A stretch of 64,000 nucleotides of DNA, from positions 9,813,495-9,877,494 of the forward strand of contig NW_004454160.1 of assembly GCF_000283155.1 (NCBI RefSeq), given 5' to 3'. The position numbers were made by a program, and so were the translations under genes. This DNA comes from Ceratotherium simum simum (lineage: Eukaryota > Chordata > Mammalia > Perissodactyla > Rhinocerotidae). Positions 54,546-64,000 of the stretch are shown here, piece by piece. The notes beneath the pieces are model-generated. The model saw only the letters and a program-made list of their open reading frames with translations. It ran no database searches and had not been told where the DNA came from. Each line of letters opens with the position of its first letter. The first letter of the stretch is position 1.

Positions 54546-55960
54546 GAGAATATCGGTATGAGGGTCTGAAAATCTCTATAACAAGAGGGTCTGGACTCCC
54601 TCTATTCACTTTACTGGCTCCCCTCACACAGACCTGGGCTCAGTCTCTGATGTGAGACAAAAGGTAAGGTTAACATGAGACGGATTAAACATCATCAAGT
54701 TCCCCAGTGCACACCATGCCTCAAAAGTGGAGGAGATGATGATCTTTGCTATTTTTCTTCCAATCCCATTTGCTGTGACATGTCCTTCTTGCAACATCAT
54801 TTCTGTGACATGCTCCTAAGTGACCCAGCAGATACTGAGGACCTCTGTCCCTGCCCCTTGCCAATTCTGGGAATAGTGCAGCCACAGCAGGATGGTCTGA
54901 GCCTTCCCATAGGACACAAAACCCCCAAGCACTGTCCTCTGTTCACTTACGGCAGCCTCTGCCCCTGCATTCCTGCTTGCACAAAGGAATCTTTGAAAAC
55001 CATTTCCAGCCTGGCTAATGATGCAGGGCTTTGAAAAGTGCCACCAAGATGAAAAACAGCTCACAAATGGGGACTCCTCATTATTTCACCACCACAGCTG
55101 GCAAGAAGCTCCTGCCAAGCAAGATCAAACTTCTCGGGAATGTTTTGAGAAGCCGGTGGAAACAAGGGCCTCTATCACACTTCTGTCACACCTCACCCTA
55201 GCATGTGGGGAACGCTCTCTTGGAATGGATGTTAGGCGTTTTCAGAGATTCACAAAATTGATGTCTCCAGCAGCATTGCCATTTTCACCACAGACTTAGA
55301 GCTACATTCTCTAGTTTCTAATGCAGAAAGGGAAGGGTTAGAGAAACCATCCAGGATTTTTCTAACATAACTGGAGTAGGTTGAAGGCGCTGTATAAAAA
55401 GATGCCTCCCAAAGCTTCCTGCCCTTCCCCACCTATAGCCTAAGCTGGACACTGCCTTATTAACTACATAGTCTCCTTGGTTCCTGTGCTGGGGTCCCGG
55501 TGCCCTCTCTGTCCACTGGAAGCTGAGCCAGCTGTCAGACAGCTCTCTCTGGCCTCCTCTGACTTCCCTCTCACCTACACACCTCCCTTAGCTTGGGAAC
55601 TGACAGTTCTGCTATATTTGTTTTACCTCTCACAGGTTTTTCAGCTAAGTAGAGGGGAGGGGATTCCTCTGCCCAGAGCCAGCTCTGGCCTTCCATGGTT
55701 CCTTCCTCCAATCCGTTAGGAAAAGGATCCTGGATGCACTTAGAAAGGGAGGAGATAATGTTTTCTTAGCTTTTGAGTAACGAAGGTCAGGCCATGCTTG
55801 CCAGCCACGAAGCAGAGAAGTCTTTGTTTATTTCTCCAAGTGGCACTGGTTTGTCATTGTAAGCAGCAGACAAATCTAGAACAGGGAAATCATATTGTGG
55901 ATCAGACCAGAGGCAGGAAAAAAAAATGTGTCCTTTGGAAACAAACAAAAAAAGCAAGTT
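54546..55960. other. Unique non-coding stretch
   Basis: 1.4 kb without recognised repeats. Frames of 60-119 codons on both strands at 54675-55299 have no domain, homology I can recall, or splice context, so I do not call a gene. Confidence 0.4.
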
Positions 55961-56197
55961 GAAGGGCTTGCCCGGTGGCACAAGCGGTTAAGTGTGCGCG
56001 CTCGGCTGTGGTGGCCCGGGGTTTGCCGGTTCGGATCCCAGGTGCGCACCAACACACTGCTTGGCAAGCCTTGCTGTGGTAGCCGCCCATATAAAGTGGA
56101 GTAAGATGGGCACAGATGTTAGCACAGGGCCAGTCTTCCTCAGCAAAAAAAGAGGTGGATTGACAGATGTTAGCACAGGGCTGATCTCCTCACACAC
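55961..56197 (+). mobile_element. ERE SINE
   Basis: Short subtype (CCCATATAAAGTGGAGTAAG). TSD AAAAAAAGCAAGTT at 55947-55960 and 56198-56211. Confidence 0.95.
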
Positions 56198-56499
56198 AAA
56201 AAAAGCAAGTTCAATAAAATGACCACCTTTAATCCTTTCGTTATTCTTTCCCTCCACCACAGTCACCCTCAATTTGAGTTTTCTAGGATTTAGTACGGTC
56301 TCAGGAGAGAAATGAGATATAGCATACAGAGATGAGAGCAGTGGTGGGGAGGGGGTGTGGAAAGGTGTGCACTCATCTGTAGATCACCCAGCCGAATAAA
56401 CCACTTAGAGAATCCATGCCCAGATTAATTCATCCAATGAATTCATCCAATGAGGAAAGATTCATCCTCATCTGCAATGAGGCAGAATGTAATTGCAAT

Positions 56500-57290
56500 A
56501 CAGTCAGAGGCAGAAACCTGGGAGTATCCTTGATGCTTCCCTCTCTCTCACCCTCTACATCCAACCATCATCAATCTTACAGAATGTGACTCCTAAACAT
56601 CTGTCAAACCCACCCACTTCTCACAATTCCCATGGCTACTGCTCTAATTCAGCACCGTCATCTCTTGCCTGAGTGACTGTAAGTGCCTCCTAATTAGGCT
56701 ACCTGCCCCTTCCAGTCTACTCTGCACATAGCATCCAGAGAGACATTTCATATGCGCCAATCTCATGCCATCCTCCTGATAAAACCCTTCAAGAATGTAT
56801 TTTTCTCATCTCTTCCTCAGGCCCTGCTTTTATCTCCATAGCCCAAGATCCTTCATAATCTGGCCCCTGCTTATTTCTTCAGCCTCAACTCCTGTGGCTT
56901 CTTGCCTCAAACACTAGGATCCAGCAAACTAAACTTCTCTTTTGCAAAATAGACCATGTGCTCTTTCACTTTGGGGCCATCGTGCATGCTGTTTTCTCTG
57001 CTTGGAACAATCTTTCCAACACCCTTAAGCCCCCTTAATTAGCTATTAAGTCTTGCCTGGACTTTAGGTCTCAACTAAAACATCACTTTCTCTAGGAAGC
57101 CTTCACTAACCCTCAAGGCAGCTGGGCACTCTCTCCTCTGTGCTCCCATAGCACCTTACAGATCCCCATTTATATTCTGTAAGCTCCCAGAGAGCAGGGG
57201 CCGTGGCTATCAGGGTCACAACTGTATCTCTGGCCCTGGAGAAGAAAACAAAATAGACTCAATAAAGATTTTTAAGTAAATAAATGTCTG
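56500..57290 (+). mobile_element. Long L2 LINE, 3' part
   Basis: About 790 bp in L2 order: ATGCTTCCCTCTCTCTCACC, GCCTCCTAATTAGGCTACCT, TCATGCCATCCTCCTGATAA, GATCCTTCATAATCTGGCCC, CTGCTTGGAACAATCTTTCC, TAGGAAGCCTTCACTAACCC, AGCAGGGGCCGTGGCTATCA, ending near ATAGACTCAATAAAGATTTT. The longest L2 in the window. Confidence 0.85.
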
Positions 57291-58185
57291 TGTCTGACCT
57301 TTTCCTGCTTAATGCTGGAGATAATAAACCATAGTTTACTTCTGTTTCACAGCCATAAAATTTTCCCTCTTACTTTGTGGGATTCGGGATAAACTAGCAT
57401 CTTTCCCTCTCCTTTCCTCTTTTCCTCAAAGCCTGCCTGTAAGGGGATCTCCCTCATTGCATTTTGGTGGAAATTTTCATTAGTGCCTCTCTGTGCCAGT
57501 TTACCCCTTGAGCTATACCCAGCCCAATTCAATCTCCTGGAATAAATGTATAATATCTCAAAACCATAGCATTCTTGTCTTCACCACTTATTCAGCAGTC
57601 AATCAAGTGCTGCCTTGTGATAGCTCTTCTACTCCTGTCTTAAACTGTTCTTATTATTACTCGACATTTCACAGCTTTATAGCATGTCTGCCAACAATAC
57701 TGTTAGTCCCTTTAGGACTTAATCATTTTGGGGTCCCCTCACAGATTCCCCACAAGAAGAAATCAAGCATGCCTAACAAGGAAAAAATATCATTAAATAG
57801 TGAATGAATAAATGAGTGTTAGGTACTCGATACAGATCAGAACTGTTTATTTTTTGGTCAGTATTGAAAGAGTCTAGAGCAACTGCCTTGAATTTAAGAA
57901 TGACCAAGAAAAATAACTAAAACTTAAAAAAAATTATAAAATGGCCTGTCTTGAAGGCAAGAGACAAGAATTATCTAGAATAAATTAAGCTTGCCAAATA
58001 GAATAAAGACATGCACAGATAATTCGGCTGTTTCTGTTAGCACCCATGAGAGAAGAGCATCTCTGTAAATGGGAGGAGATGGTTCCTATTAGGAGACTTC
58101 CCCCAAAGGTCCCCAAACCTCCAATGACCCTATGAGGGCTGCTGAGCAGCTAAGATTCTGAGGCTTTTGTCTTAATTTTGCCCTG
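57291..58185. other. Mostly unassigned stretch
   Basis: Weak L2-like pieces may exist at 57560-57810. No gene. Confidence 0.4.
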
Positions 58186-58189
58186 GCCC

Positions 58190-58400
58190 TCTATCAAGCA
58201 ATGGAAGGAACTCTGGGTTGGAGGTCAAGAGATCTCAATTTTGTTTTCAAGACCGGCTTTAGCTTATATTGCTCTGTTGGCCAAGACATTTAACGTCTCT
58301 GAGCCTCAGTCTTATATATTTACAAGGACTCTAATGCTTAGTCTGTCTACTTCAAATGCATGTTGTGATGTCAACTGGAGATGGATATGATGACACTCTA
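58190..58400 (+). mobile_element. MIR SINE, diverged
   Basis: TTGGAGGTCAAGAGATC, GGCCAAGACATTTAACGTC, TCTGAGCCTCAGTC, CTTCAAATGCATGTTGTGAT. Confidence 0.68.
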
Positions 58401-58669
58401 GAAGAGTTTAAAGATAAACACAAACGTGAAATCTTAACATAATTATCTCAGACCCATTGGTTAACTTGGGTTTTGGCTTCTCATCCCACCCACAACCATC
58501 AATCTGGCAATAGAACAGTGATGGATTGAGTATTTGGTAAAGCTTTGATGTGATTTACCATTTTAAATAATTTCTTACTGAGGAGACAGTGTAGAGGAAA
58601 ATAGAATCCTCCTCAGTCAATGGTCTTTTCTCTAGATCTTTTCCATAGGTGATCAAACGTTAACTGTTT

Positions 58670-58790
58670 ATTTTTATTTCCAAAATAATTTATTGAGCAC
58701 TCACCAGTGCCAATATTGTACTAAGTATTGAGATAAGATGAATAAACCCTAATAAGACTCATTATGTGGTGGGAAATATCCATAAACATG
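58670..58790 (-). mobile_element. L2 3' end, inverted
   Basis: CAAAATAATTTATTGAGCAC, GTGCCAATATTGTACTAAGT, TCATTATGTGGTGGGAAATA. Confidence 0.7.
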
Positions 58791-59714
58791 TCAACCTGAT
58801 TCCTCCAAATGTAACTCACAGTCAAAACAGCATGGCAGCAGCAAGGTGCAAGGAAGGGGGAACAGAGTATGGCTTTAGAGTCAGGCCTGATTTTTATAGT
58901 TTCAGAATGTAAGAACTATTCATGAGACATGCACATGCTATGTCAGGGGTATAAAGCAGCCTGGAAGATCTAAGGCTGACTTCTCAAGCCACTCTCACAC
59001 ATCTGGGACATTTTAGTATTGATCACACCATCCCCTTCCCAATGAAAGTGGTGTGAAGAGTGATGTCTCATCACTCCCCGCAACCCACCACCACATTTCA
59101 AGGACAACAGGCACTTCAAGGGCAAGGGCCCCAATTTATGGGCTTTATTTCAGCACCAAGGACAGAGGCACACTGCACAGGTTTCTCCAGCTTCAGAGAC
59201 TGACCATGATATGGGGACTGAACTTAAGATTGTACCAGTCAGTTTAACCTAAAATTTATTGTATTGATGTTCTTTCTTCACTAAGCTGAATAGTCATATA
59301 CCTGAAGCACTGGATAATTTTGATGTTGCATGGTCTTACTGACCTGGACCCTGACATGTAGGAACTATGAGCTTAGCGGCCATTGCTAACTTTAGGACAC
59401 ATATTCTTGCTCACCTACAGCTCAGCTGCCTGGGCCTACACCTACTGTTTAGAATCCATCTGCCTGCCTCAAAAATTGCCTTTTCATGCCATGGTTTATT
59501 ATTTTCTGTTCTACTTTACGAATCGCATTTTCAGTGGCTAATCCAGATGAATCCTATCAACACAGGAGAGCTTAATTTATCCCTGAGGCCAGAGGAAAGA
59601 TTAGATACCTGGATTATAACTGGACAGACTAGGTAAGGATTAATCAGTAAGATCAACAGAACAATATGAGAGAAGATACAGGTTCAGTGAGTAGTCATCC
59701 ACGAAAGGTTTTAT
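58791..59714. other. Unique non-coding stretch
   Basis: No repeat recognised; two frames of 64-89 codons without support. Confidence 0.4.
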
Positions 59715-59822
59715 AATAAATCATGAGCTTTTTGAGGACAGGGACTAAATCTTTTTACTGCTCTGTTTCAAGTACCTGCCACATGGTAGTCATTTATTAA
59801 ATGACTATTAAATAAATGAATA
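59715..59822 (+). mobile_element. L2 3' end
   Basis: TGAGCTTTTTGAGGACAGGG, TGCCACATGGTAGTCATTTA, TAAATGAATAGTG. Confidence 0.75.
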
Positions 59823-60697
59823 GTGGTATATGTATCTCAGAGTACCATATAATTTTGATTACATTTGAGTAAGATGTGGCCCTACCTTCAATGAGCTCAC
59901 AGTCTAATAAGGTAAATAGAGTCATAAGTATGCAAGTGTGAAACAAGATGTAAAATACAGAGCTATGCACAGGCTCTGTGGAAGAATATAGTATCCAACC
60001 CAGAATGGGAGTACAAGGCAAGGGAGAATTGAATAAATGGTGACTTTTAAATCAGGTAAAATTTCTGCCTATGTGACCTGGAAAAAGTTAATTAACTTCT
60101 GGACTCCACTTCATTATATATAACACGGTGGTTCACAGAAGGCAAACCATTCCTGATTCACTGTATTCCCAGAGGAATCAGAGAGTTTTATTTCCTCCAA
60201 ACCAATTTTACTGGCAAGTTTTCGCTCTCAGCCTATTCTGCCCTGGTCATTGGGATTTGACCAGACAGAGAAAAGTCTCTGGCTTGGCTTCCTTGTCCTG
60301 TCCCAGAACTGCTGTTCTGATCTCAGGGGTCTCATTCCTTGACTCTGCCCCCTGATGAGACCCAGGAGTCAGGAGAAGTACATTCTGGTTCTGGCTTTAC
60401 CAGTGCTTTCTGTGTGTCCTTGGACAAAGCAGTCTCCATCTTTCCTGCCTATCTCTCATTACTCCTTAGGTGCTCTGGGAAGCACACAAACCAGGCCAGC
60501 TATCCTCTGATCATGTCTCATGTTTTCTCACCTCCATGTCCTGCTCATATGGTTCTTCACACCCATGGAAGGCTCCTCCATCCCAAGTTCCACCTATGGG
60601 AATCCAAAGCATTCTTCCAAGCTCATTGAATAAAGCTTTGAAATTTCCTTGCTCATCCTTATGGCCCTTAACTCTCTGCTCCTCTCTGCTCCCCTTC
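59823..60697. other. Mostly unique stretch
   Basis: 59870-59990 (TACCTTCAATGAGCTCACAG) looks like an inverted L2 piece. The remainder to 60697 is unassigned, with frames up to 117 codons that lack support. Confidence 0.4.
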
Positions 60698-60885
60698 ACA
60701 GTGATTCTCAACCCTGACTACCCATTAAAATCACATGAGGAGACTAATAAAACACCAATGCCTGGACCTCATCCCAGACCAATTAAATCTGTGCCTCTGG
60801 TGGTAGAGTCAATACAGTACTAAAGCTTCCAAGGTGATTCTAATGTGCAGCCAGTGTTGAGGACATTGCTGCCCTACTATAGTTT
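60698..60885 (+). mobile_element. MER5A-like hAT DNA transposon
   Basis: Starts CACAGTGATTCTCAACCC (inverted-repeat-like end), then CCATTAAAATCACATGAGGA, GCCTGGACCTCATCCCAGAC, AAGGTGATTCTAATGTGCAG. Confidence 0.75.
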
Positions 60886-60889
60886 CATT

Positions 60890-61020
60890 TCTCCTATAGT
60901 GTTGGACACCAAAGCGTAAGCTCCTTGGTGGCAGAGACTGTCTGCTCATTTTCTGACTCTAAAAAATTGCCTTACCCAGAGTTGGTGCTCAATAAGTAAT
61001 TGTTGGATTGAATTGTGCTG
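60890..61020 (+). mobile_element. L2 3' end
   Basis: AGCGTAAGCTCCTTGGTGGC, AGAGTTGGTGCTCAATAAGT, AATTGTTGGATTGAATTG. Confidence 0.8.
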
Positions 61021-61099
61021 GGTTGAATTGATTGACACTGGAATAAAAACAGTTGGGCTCTGGGCCCAGATCTCCAACTAACCAGCTATACACACACGT

Positions 61100-61865
61100 G
61101 CAAATGACTTTCTCTCATGTGTTTTCCAACACCGCCAAGCAATTCTCCAATTCTCAGCGGATGCTAACCGGGGGTGTCCTACAAATTTAACTGAATTCTG
61201 ACACTATCTACCTGGAGATATCATCAGATCCCACAGGTTAAGTCCCACAAGACTGCCAATCACAAGTCCAGGTTGTGGATACCCGGACTGACTGTAAATC
61301 AGAGGTTCCCATAACTTCCTCTTCAGGTTCGATTAATTTGCTACAGAGGCTCACAGAACTCAGAGAAACACTTACTCACATTTACCAGTTTATTATAAAG
61401 GATATTACAAAGGATACAGAAAAACAGCCAGATGAAGAGGTATATAGGCCAAGGTCCAGGAAAGTCGCAAGTGCAGGAGCTTCTATCCCCATGGAAACTG
61501 GGGTATGCCACCCTCCTGGTATGTTTACCAACCTGGAAGCTCATCAAATCTTGTTGTTCAGGAGTTTTTATAGAGATTTAATCTACAGCTCCCACTCTTT
61601 CCCTTCCCAGAGGTGAGGGGGTAAGGCTGAAAGTTTCAACCCTCTAATCACTTGTTCCTTTTCGTGACCAGCCCCATCCTGAGGCTATGTAGGGACCCAA
61701 CCTCAGTCACCCCATGACCATAAACTCAGGTGTAATTGAAAGGGCTTGTTATAAATAACAAAAGATATTCCTATCACTTAGGAAATTACAATACTTTTAG
61801 GAACTCTGCACCAGGAACTGAGACAAGACCAAATATATTTCTTATTATACCACACTTTTCTTCTT
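61100..61865 (-). mobile_element. ERVL-type LTR, inverted
   Basis: Plus-strand words GGTGTCCTACAAATTTAAC, TGACACTATCTACCTGGAG, CCCACAGGTTAAGTCCCAC, TTTACCAGTTTATTATAAAG (complement holds AATAAA), CAGCCAGATGAAGAGGTATA and CAACCCTCTAATCACTTGTT follow a known old mammalian LTR. The exact family is not named. No coding part. Confidence 0.68.
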
Positions 61866-61924
61866 TTGTCCTCATGGCAAGAACTCTTGGCTCTCTCTCC
61901 CTACACCCACCTCTCTGCCCTGCT

Positions 61925-62025
61925 TTCTTTTTCTTTTTTTTTTTCAAGATAATAAATGTTTATTGTTGTTTTAAGTCACTAAGTCTGGAGTAATTTTTTT
62001 TATACAGCGTTAAAAACAAATACAT
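61925..62025 (+). mobile_element. LTR 3'-end fragment (MaLR-like)
   Basis: AATAAATGTTTATTGTTGTT, TTAAGTCACTAAGTCTGGAG, TTTATACAGCGTTAAAAAC resemble the last part of an MLT-type LTR; T-runs interrupt it. Confidence 0.5.
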
Positions 62026-62129
62026 TTTTTTTCTTGAAGTCTGTGATCATAATTGCCATTATATATTGTACTTACTAGTTTGTCAGATAAGTATCAAGAC
62101 TTCCAGATCTCTTTAAATGTGGTGATTTG

Positions 62130-62960
62130 CTTTTTTTTTTTACATTTTTTTAAAGTGAGGTGTAATTGACATATAACATTATATTAGATTCAGGTGTACA
62201 ATGTACTGCTTCCATATTTGTACATATTGTGAAATGATCACAAGAAGTCTAGTTAACATCTGTCACTATACGTAGTTACAGAATTTTTTTCTTGTGATGA
62301 GAACTTTTAAGATCTACTCTCGGGGTGGGCCCCGTGGCATAGCGGTCAAGTGTGCACACTCCGTTGCTGGCGGCCCGGGTTCGGACCCTGGGCGAGCACT
62401 GATGCACCGCTTGTCAGGCCATGCTGTGGCAGCATCCCACATAAAGTGAAGGAAGATGGGCATGGATTTCAGCTCAGGGCCAGTCTTCCTCAGCAAAAAA
62501 AGAAGAGAATTGGCATGGATGTTAGCTCAGGGCTGGTCTTCCTCACACACACAAAAAAGATCTACTCTGTTAGCAACTGTCAAATTTCAAATATGCAATA
62601 CAGTATTATTAACTATAGTCACCATGCTGTACATTACATCCTCATGACATGTTTATTTTATAAGCGGAAGTTTATTCCTTTTGATCCCCTTCACCAATTT
62701 CTCCCACCTGCAAACCCCAACTTCGGCAACTGCCAATCTATCGTGTGTCTCTGTGAGCTAGGTTTTTTTGTTGGTATTTTAGATTCCACATATAAGTGAG
62801 ATCATATGGTATTTGTCTTTCTCTGTTTGACTTATTTGACTTAGTATAGTGCCCTCAAGGTCCATCCATGTTGTTGCAAATGACAAGATTTCATTTTTAT
62901 GGCTGAATAGTATTCTACTGTATGCATATACCACATCTTCTTTATCCATTCATCCATTGA
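62130..62960 (-). mobile_element. Antisense L1 3' end, split by ERE
   Basis: GAGGTGTAATTGACATATAA, TAGATTCAGGTGTACAATGT, ACTATAGTCACCATGCTGTA, GATTCCACATATAAGTGAG, CCATGTTGTTGCAAATGACA, GGCTGAATAGTATTCTACTG: inverted L1 3' UTR running into the ORF2 end. Confidence 0.9.
62321..62556 (+). mobile_element. ERE SINE
   Basis: Short subtype with CA/A tail. TSD AAGATCTACTCT at 62309-62320 and 62557-62568, inside the antisense L1. The 149-codon frame at 62350-62799 is this SINE plus L1 read by chance. Confidence 0.95.
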
Positions 62961-64000
62961 TCTGCCTTCCTTTCTGCTCTCCTCTACTCCTTACTTCTCC
63001 CCAAAAGGAGGGAAAGCTACTGTGATTGGTGATGAGAGCCTGAAATGTTGATTGGAACACATTTCCCCATGGGCAGAATCACTGTATTTAAACATCACCC
63101 CATTCCTCTTTTATTTTCCTTTCTTCCATGTATCTGGGAGTATATGGTGCAGCCAGACCTGGCACCTTTGGGTAAACCAGATATTCATTCTCTGTCTCTC
63201 TTTCTTTTCTTGCTCTGAGGCTGCTTTCTTTAAAGTGCTGGCCAGAGAGTGGGAATATCCTAAGGTTTGCATTCAGACTGTAAGAGGATATTAGAGGTTC
63301 ATTTGGGGCAAAAGTCACATTCTCCAGTTCAAATTTATGGGAAAGATCTACAGTGAGTCTAACATCTTGTGACACTCTGTATCCCCTATGGCTACTATTC
63401 CTTGACTTTTTGTTTCTCCATACTATCAGGAGGAAATATGATTAGAGAATGGAGAATTCTGAATCCCTGAATCCCTGCCCACAATGGCATCAAAACCCTG
63501 TCCTTGCTTCTAATAAGACTCAATTTTCTCTTTGCAACGCAAGAGAGTCCTCCTAAATAGCCAGGGCTTCTTCCTGCTCTAGGATTCAATTATAATTGCA
63601 TAAGAGATAATAAGCTTTGAGATCAAATGGAAGGAGAAGAAAGGGACAGTTCTTTCTTCCTCTTCCAAAAAACTCCTTGCCCTTATCCTATCTCCATGCT
63701 CTGTACCACACACAGCCCAGCACTCCAACACCTTCCCTGACTGTGGGAGGTGTGAAAGGATCTTGAACTTCTGCAGAGCTATTTTGGTGCTGCCTAGAGG
63801 GCACATGAACTTGAGAACAAAGTAAGTGAGACTGAAACCCAACCCACATCCTGCCTCTGCCCCAAAACCCAGATAGAAGCAGGGCAGGGCTCCTTCTCCA
63901 ACCCATTACATCACCTATGGGTGGGTTTTGACAGCAACAGCTATGACCTTTCTCTTATCTAAAAACCAGATCTACCCTCTAAAGAGAAATGCAGAATTGT
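62961..64000. other. Unique non-coding stretch to window edge
   Basis: No repeat recognised. Frames of 64-95 codons overlap on the minus strand without support. Confidence 0.42.
63791..63804 (+). promoter_or_regulatory. Possible CTCF-like motif
   Basis: TGCCTAGAGGGCAC keeps the central CTCF core but mismatches the first three consensus positions. Weak candidate. Confidence 0.28.

Noticed and set aside
54675..55034. 119-codon frame, cysteine and proline rich
   Set aside because: No family resemblance, and the opposite strand is also open; not supported as an exon.
62350..62799. 149-codon open frame, the longest in the window
   Set aside because: It starts in the ERE head and runs through the ERE tail into antisense L1; translation of repeats, not a gene.
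1..64000. CRISPR arrays, operons, phage or bacterial-type systems
   Set aside because: No regularly spaced direct repeats with unique spacers, no ribosome-binding sites, and mammalian SINE/LINE content throughout.

Overview
The window is mammalian, most likely from a perissodactyl (horse group, rhinoceros or tapir). The main evidence is sixteen copies of the tRNA-derived SINE known in horses as ERE (5' end GGGGCCGGCCC.GTGGC, box A-like TAGCGGTTAAG, box B-like GGTTCGGATCC, A-rich tail). Most copies sit between clear target-site duplications (TSDs). Names of repeat families are from memory of consensus sequences; no database was searched.

I find no functional protein-coding gene. Every longer open frame is short, has no codon or domain support, or is the translation of a repeat: L1 ORF2 at the left edge, L1 ORF1 at 3979-4251, and ERE-derived peptides in several places. 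The sequence reads as intergenic or deep intronic DNA.

Layout: 1-9 kb is AT-rich LINE-1 territory, with one sense L1 3' end and two or three old antisense L1/HAL1-like bodies, one of them reaching its 5' end near 6525. 9-14.4 kb is unique DNA with three EREs and an antisense L1 3' end. 14.4-31.4 kb has no ERE and is dominated by old MIR and L2 copies; it is less AT-rich and holds the best CTCF-like motif (21649-21662). It also contains a nested L2 > MIR > LTR, a nested MIR > hAT > L1, and a tRNA-Glu-like/RTE-like composite. 31.4-45.6 kb is mixed: ERE, L1, L2 and LTR pieces with unique stretches between them. 45.6-51.3 kb is one long sense L1 broken by six later insertions: an MLT-type LTR, three EREs, a processed retrocopy with a poly(A) tail, and a 609-bp solo LTR. 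51.4-64 kb holds another LTR, MER5A-like DNA transposons, a long L2, an antisense LTR and an L1 3' end near the right edge.

Nothing here works as an operon, pathway or defence system. The value lies in insertion history and a few candidate regulatory motifs. The most unusual objects are the retrocopy at 48499-49002, whose source transcript apparently ended inside an L2; the tRNA-Glu/RTE composite at 29862-30085; and a roughly 50-bp patch shared between 42691 and 44521.
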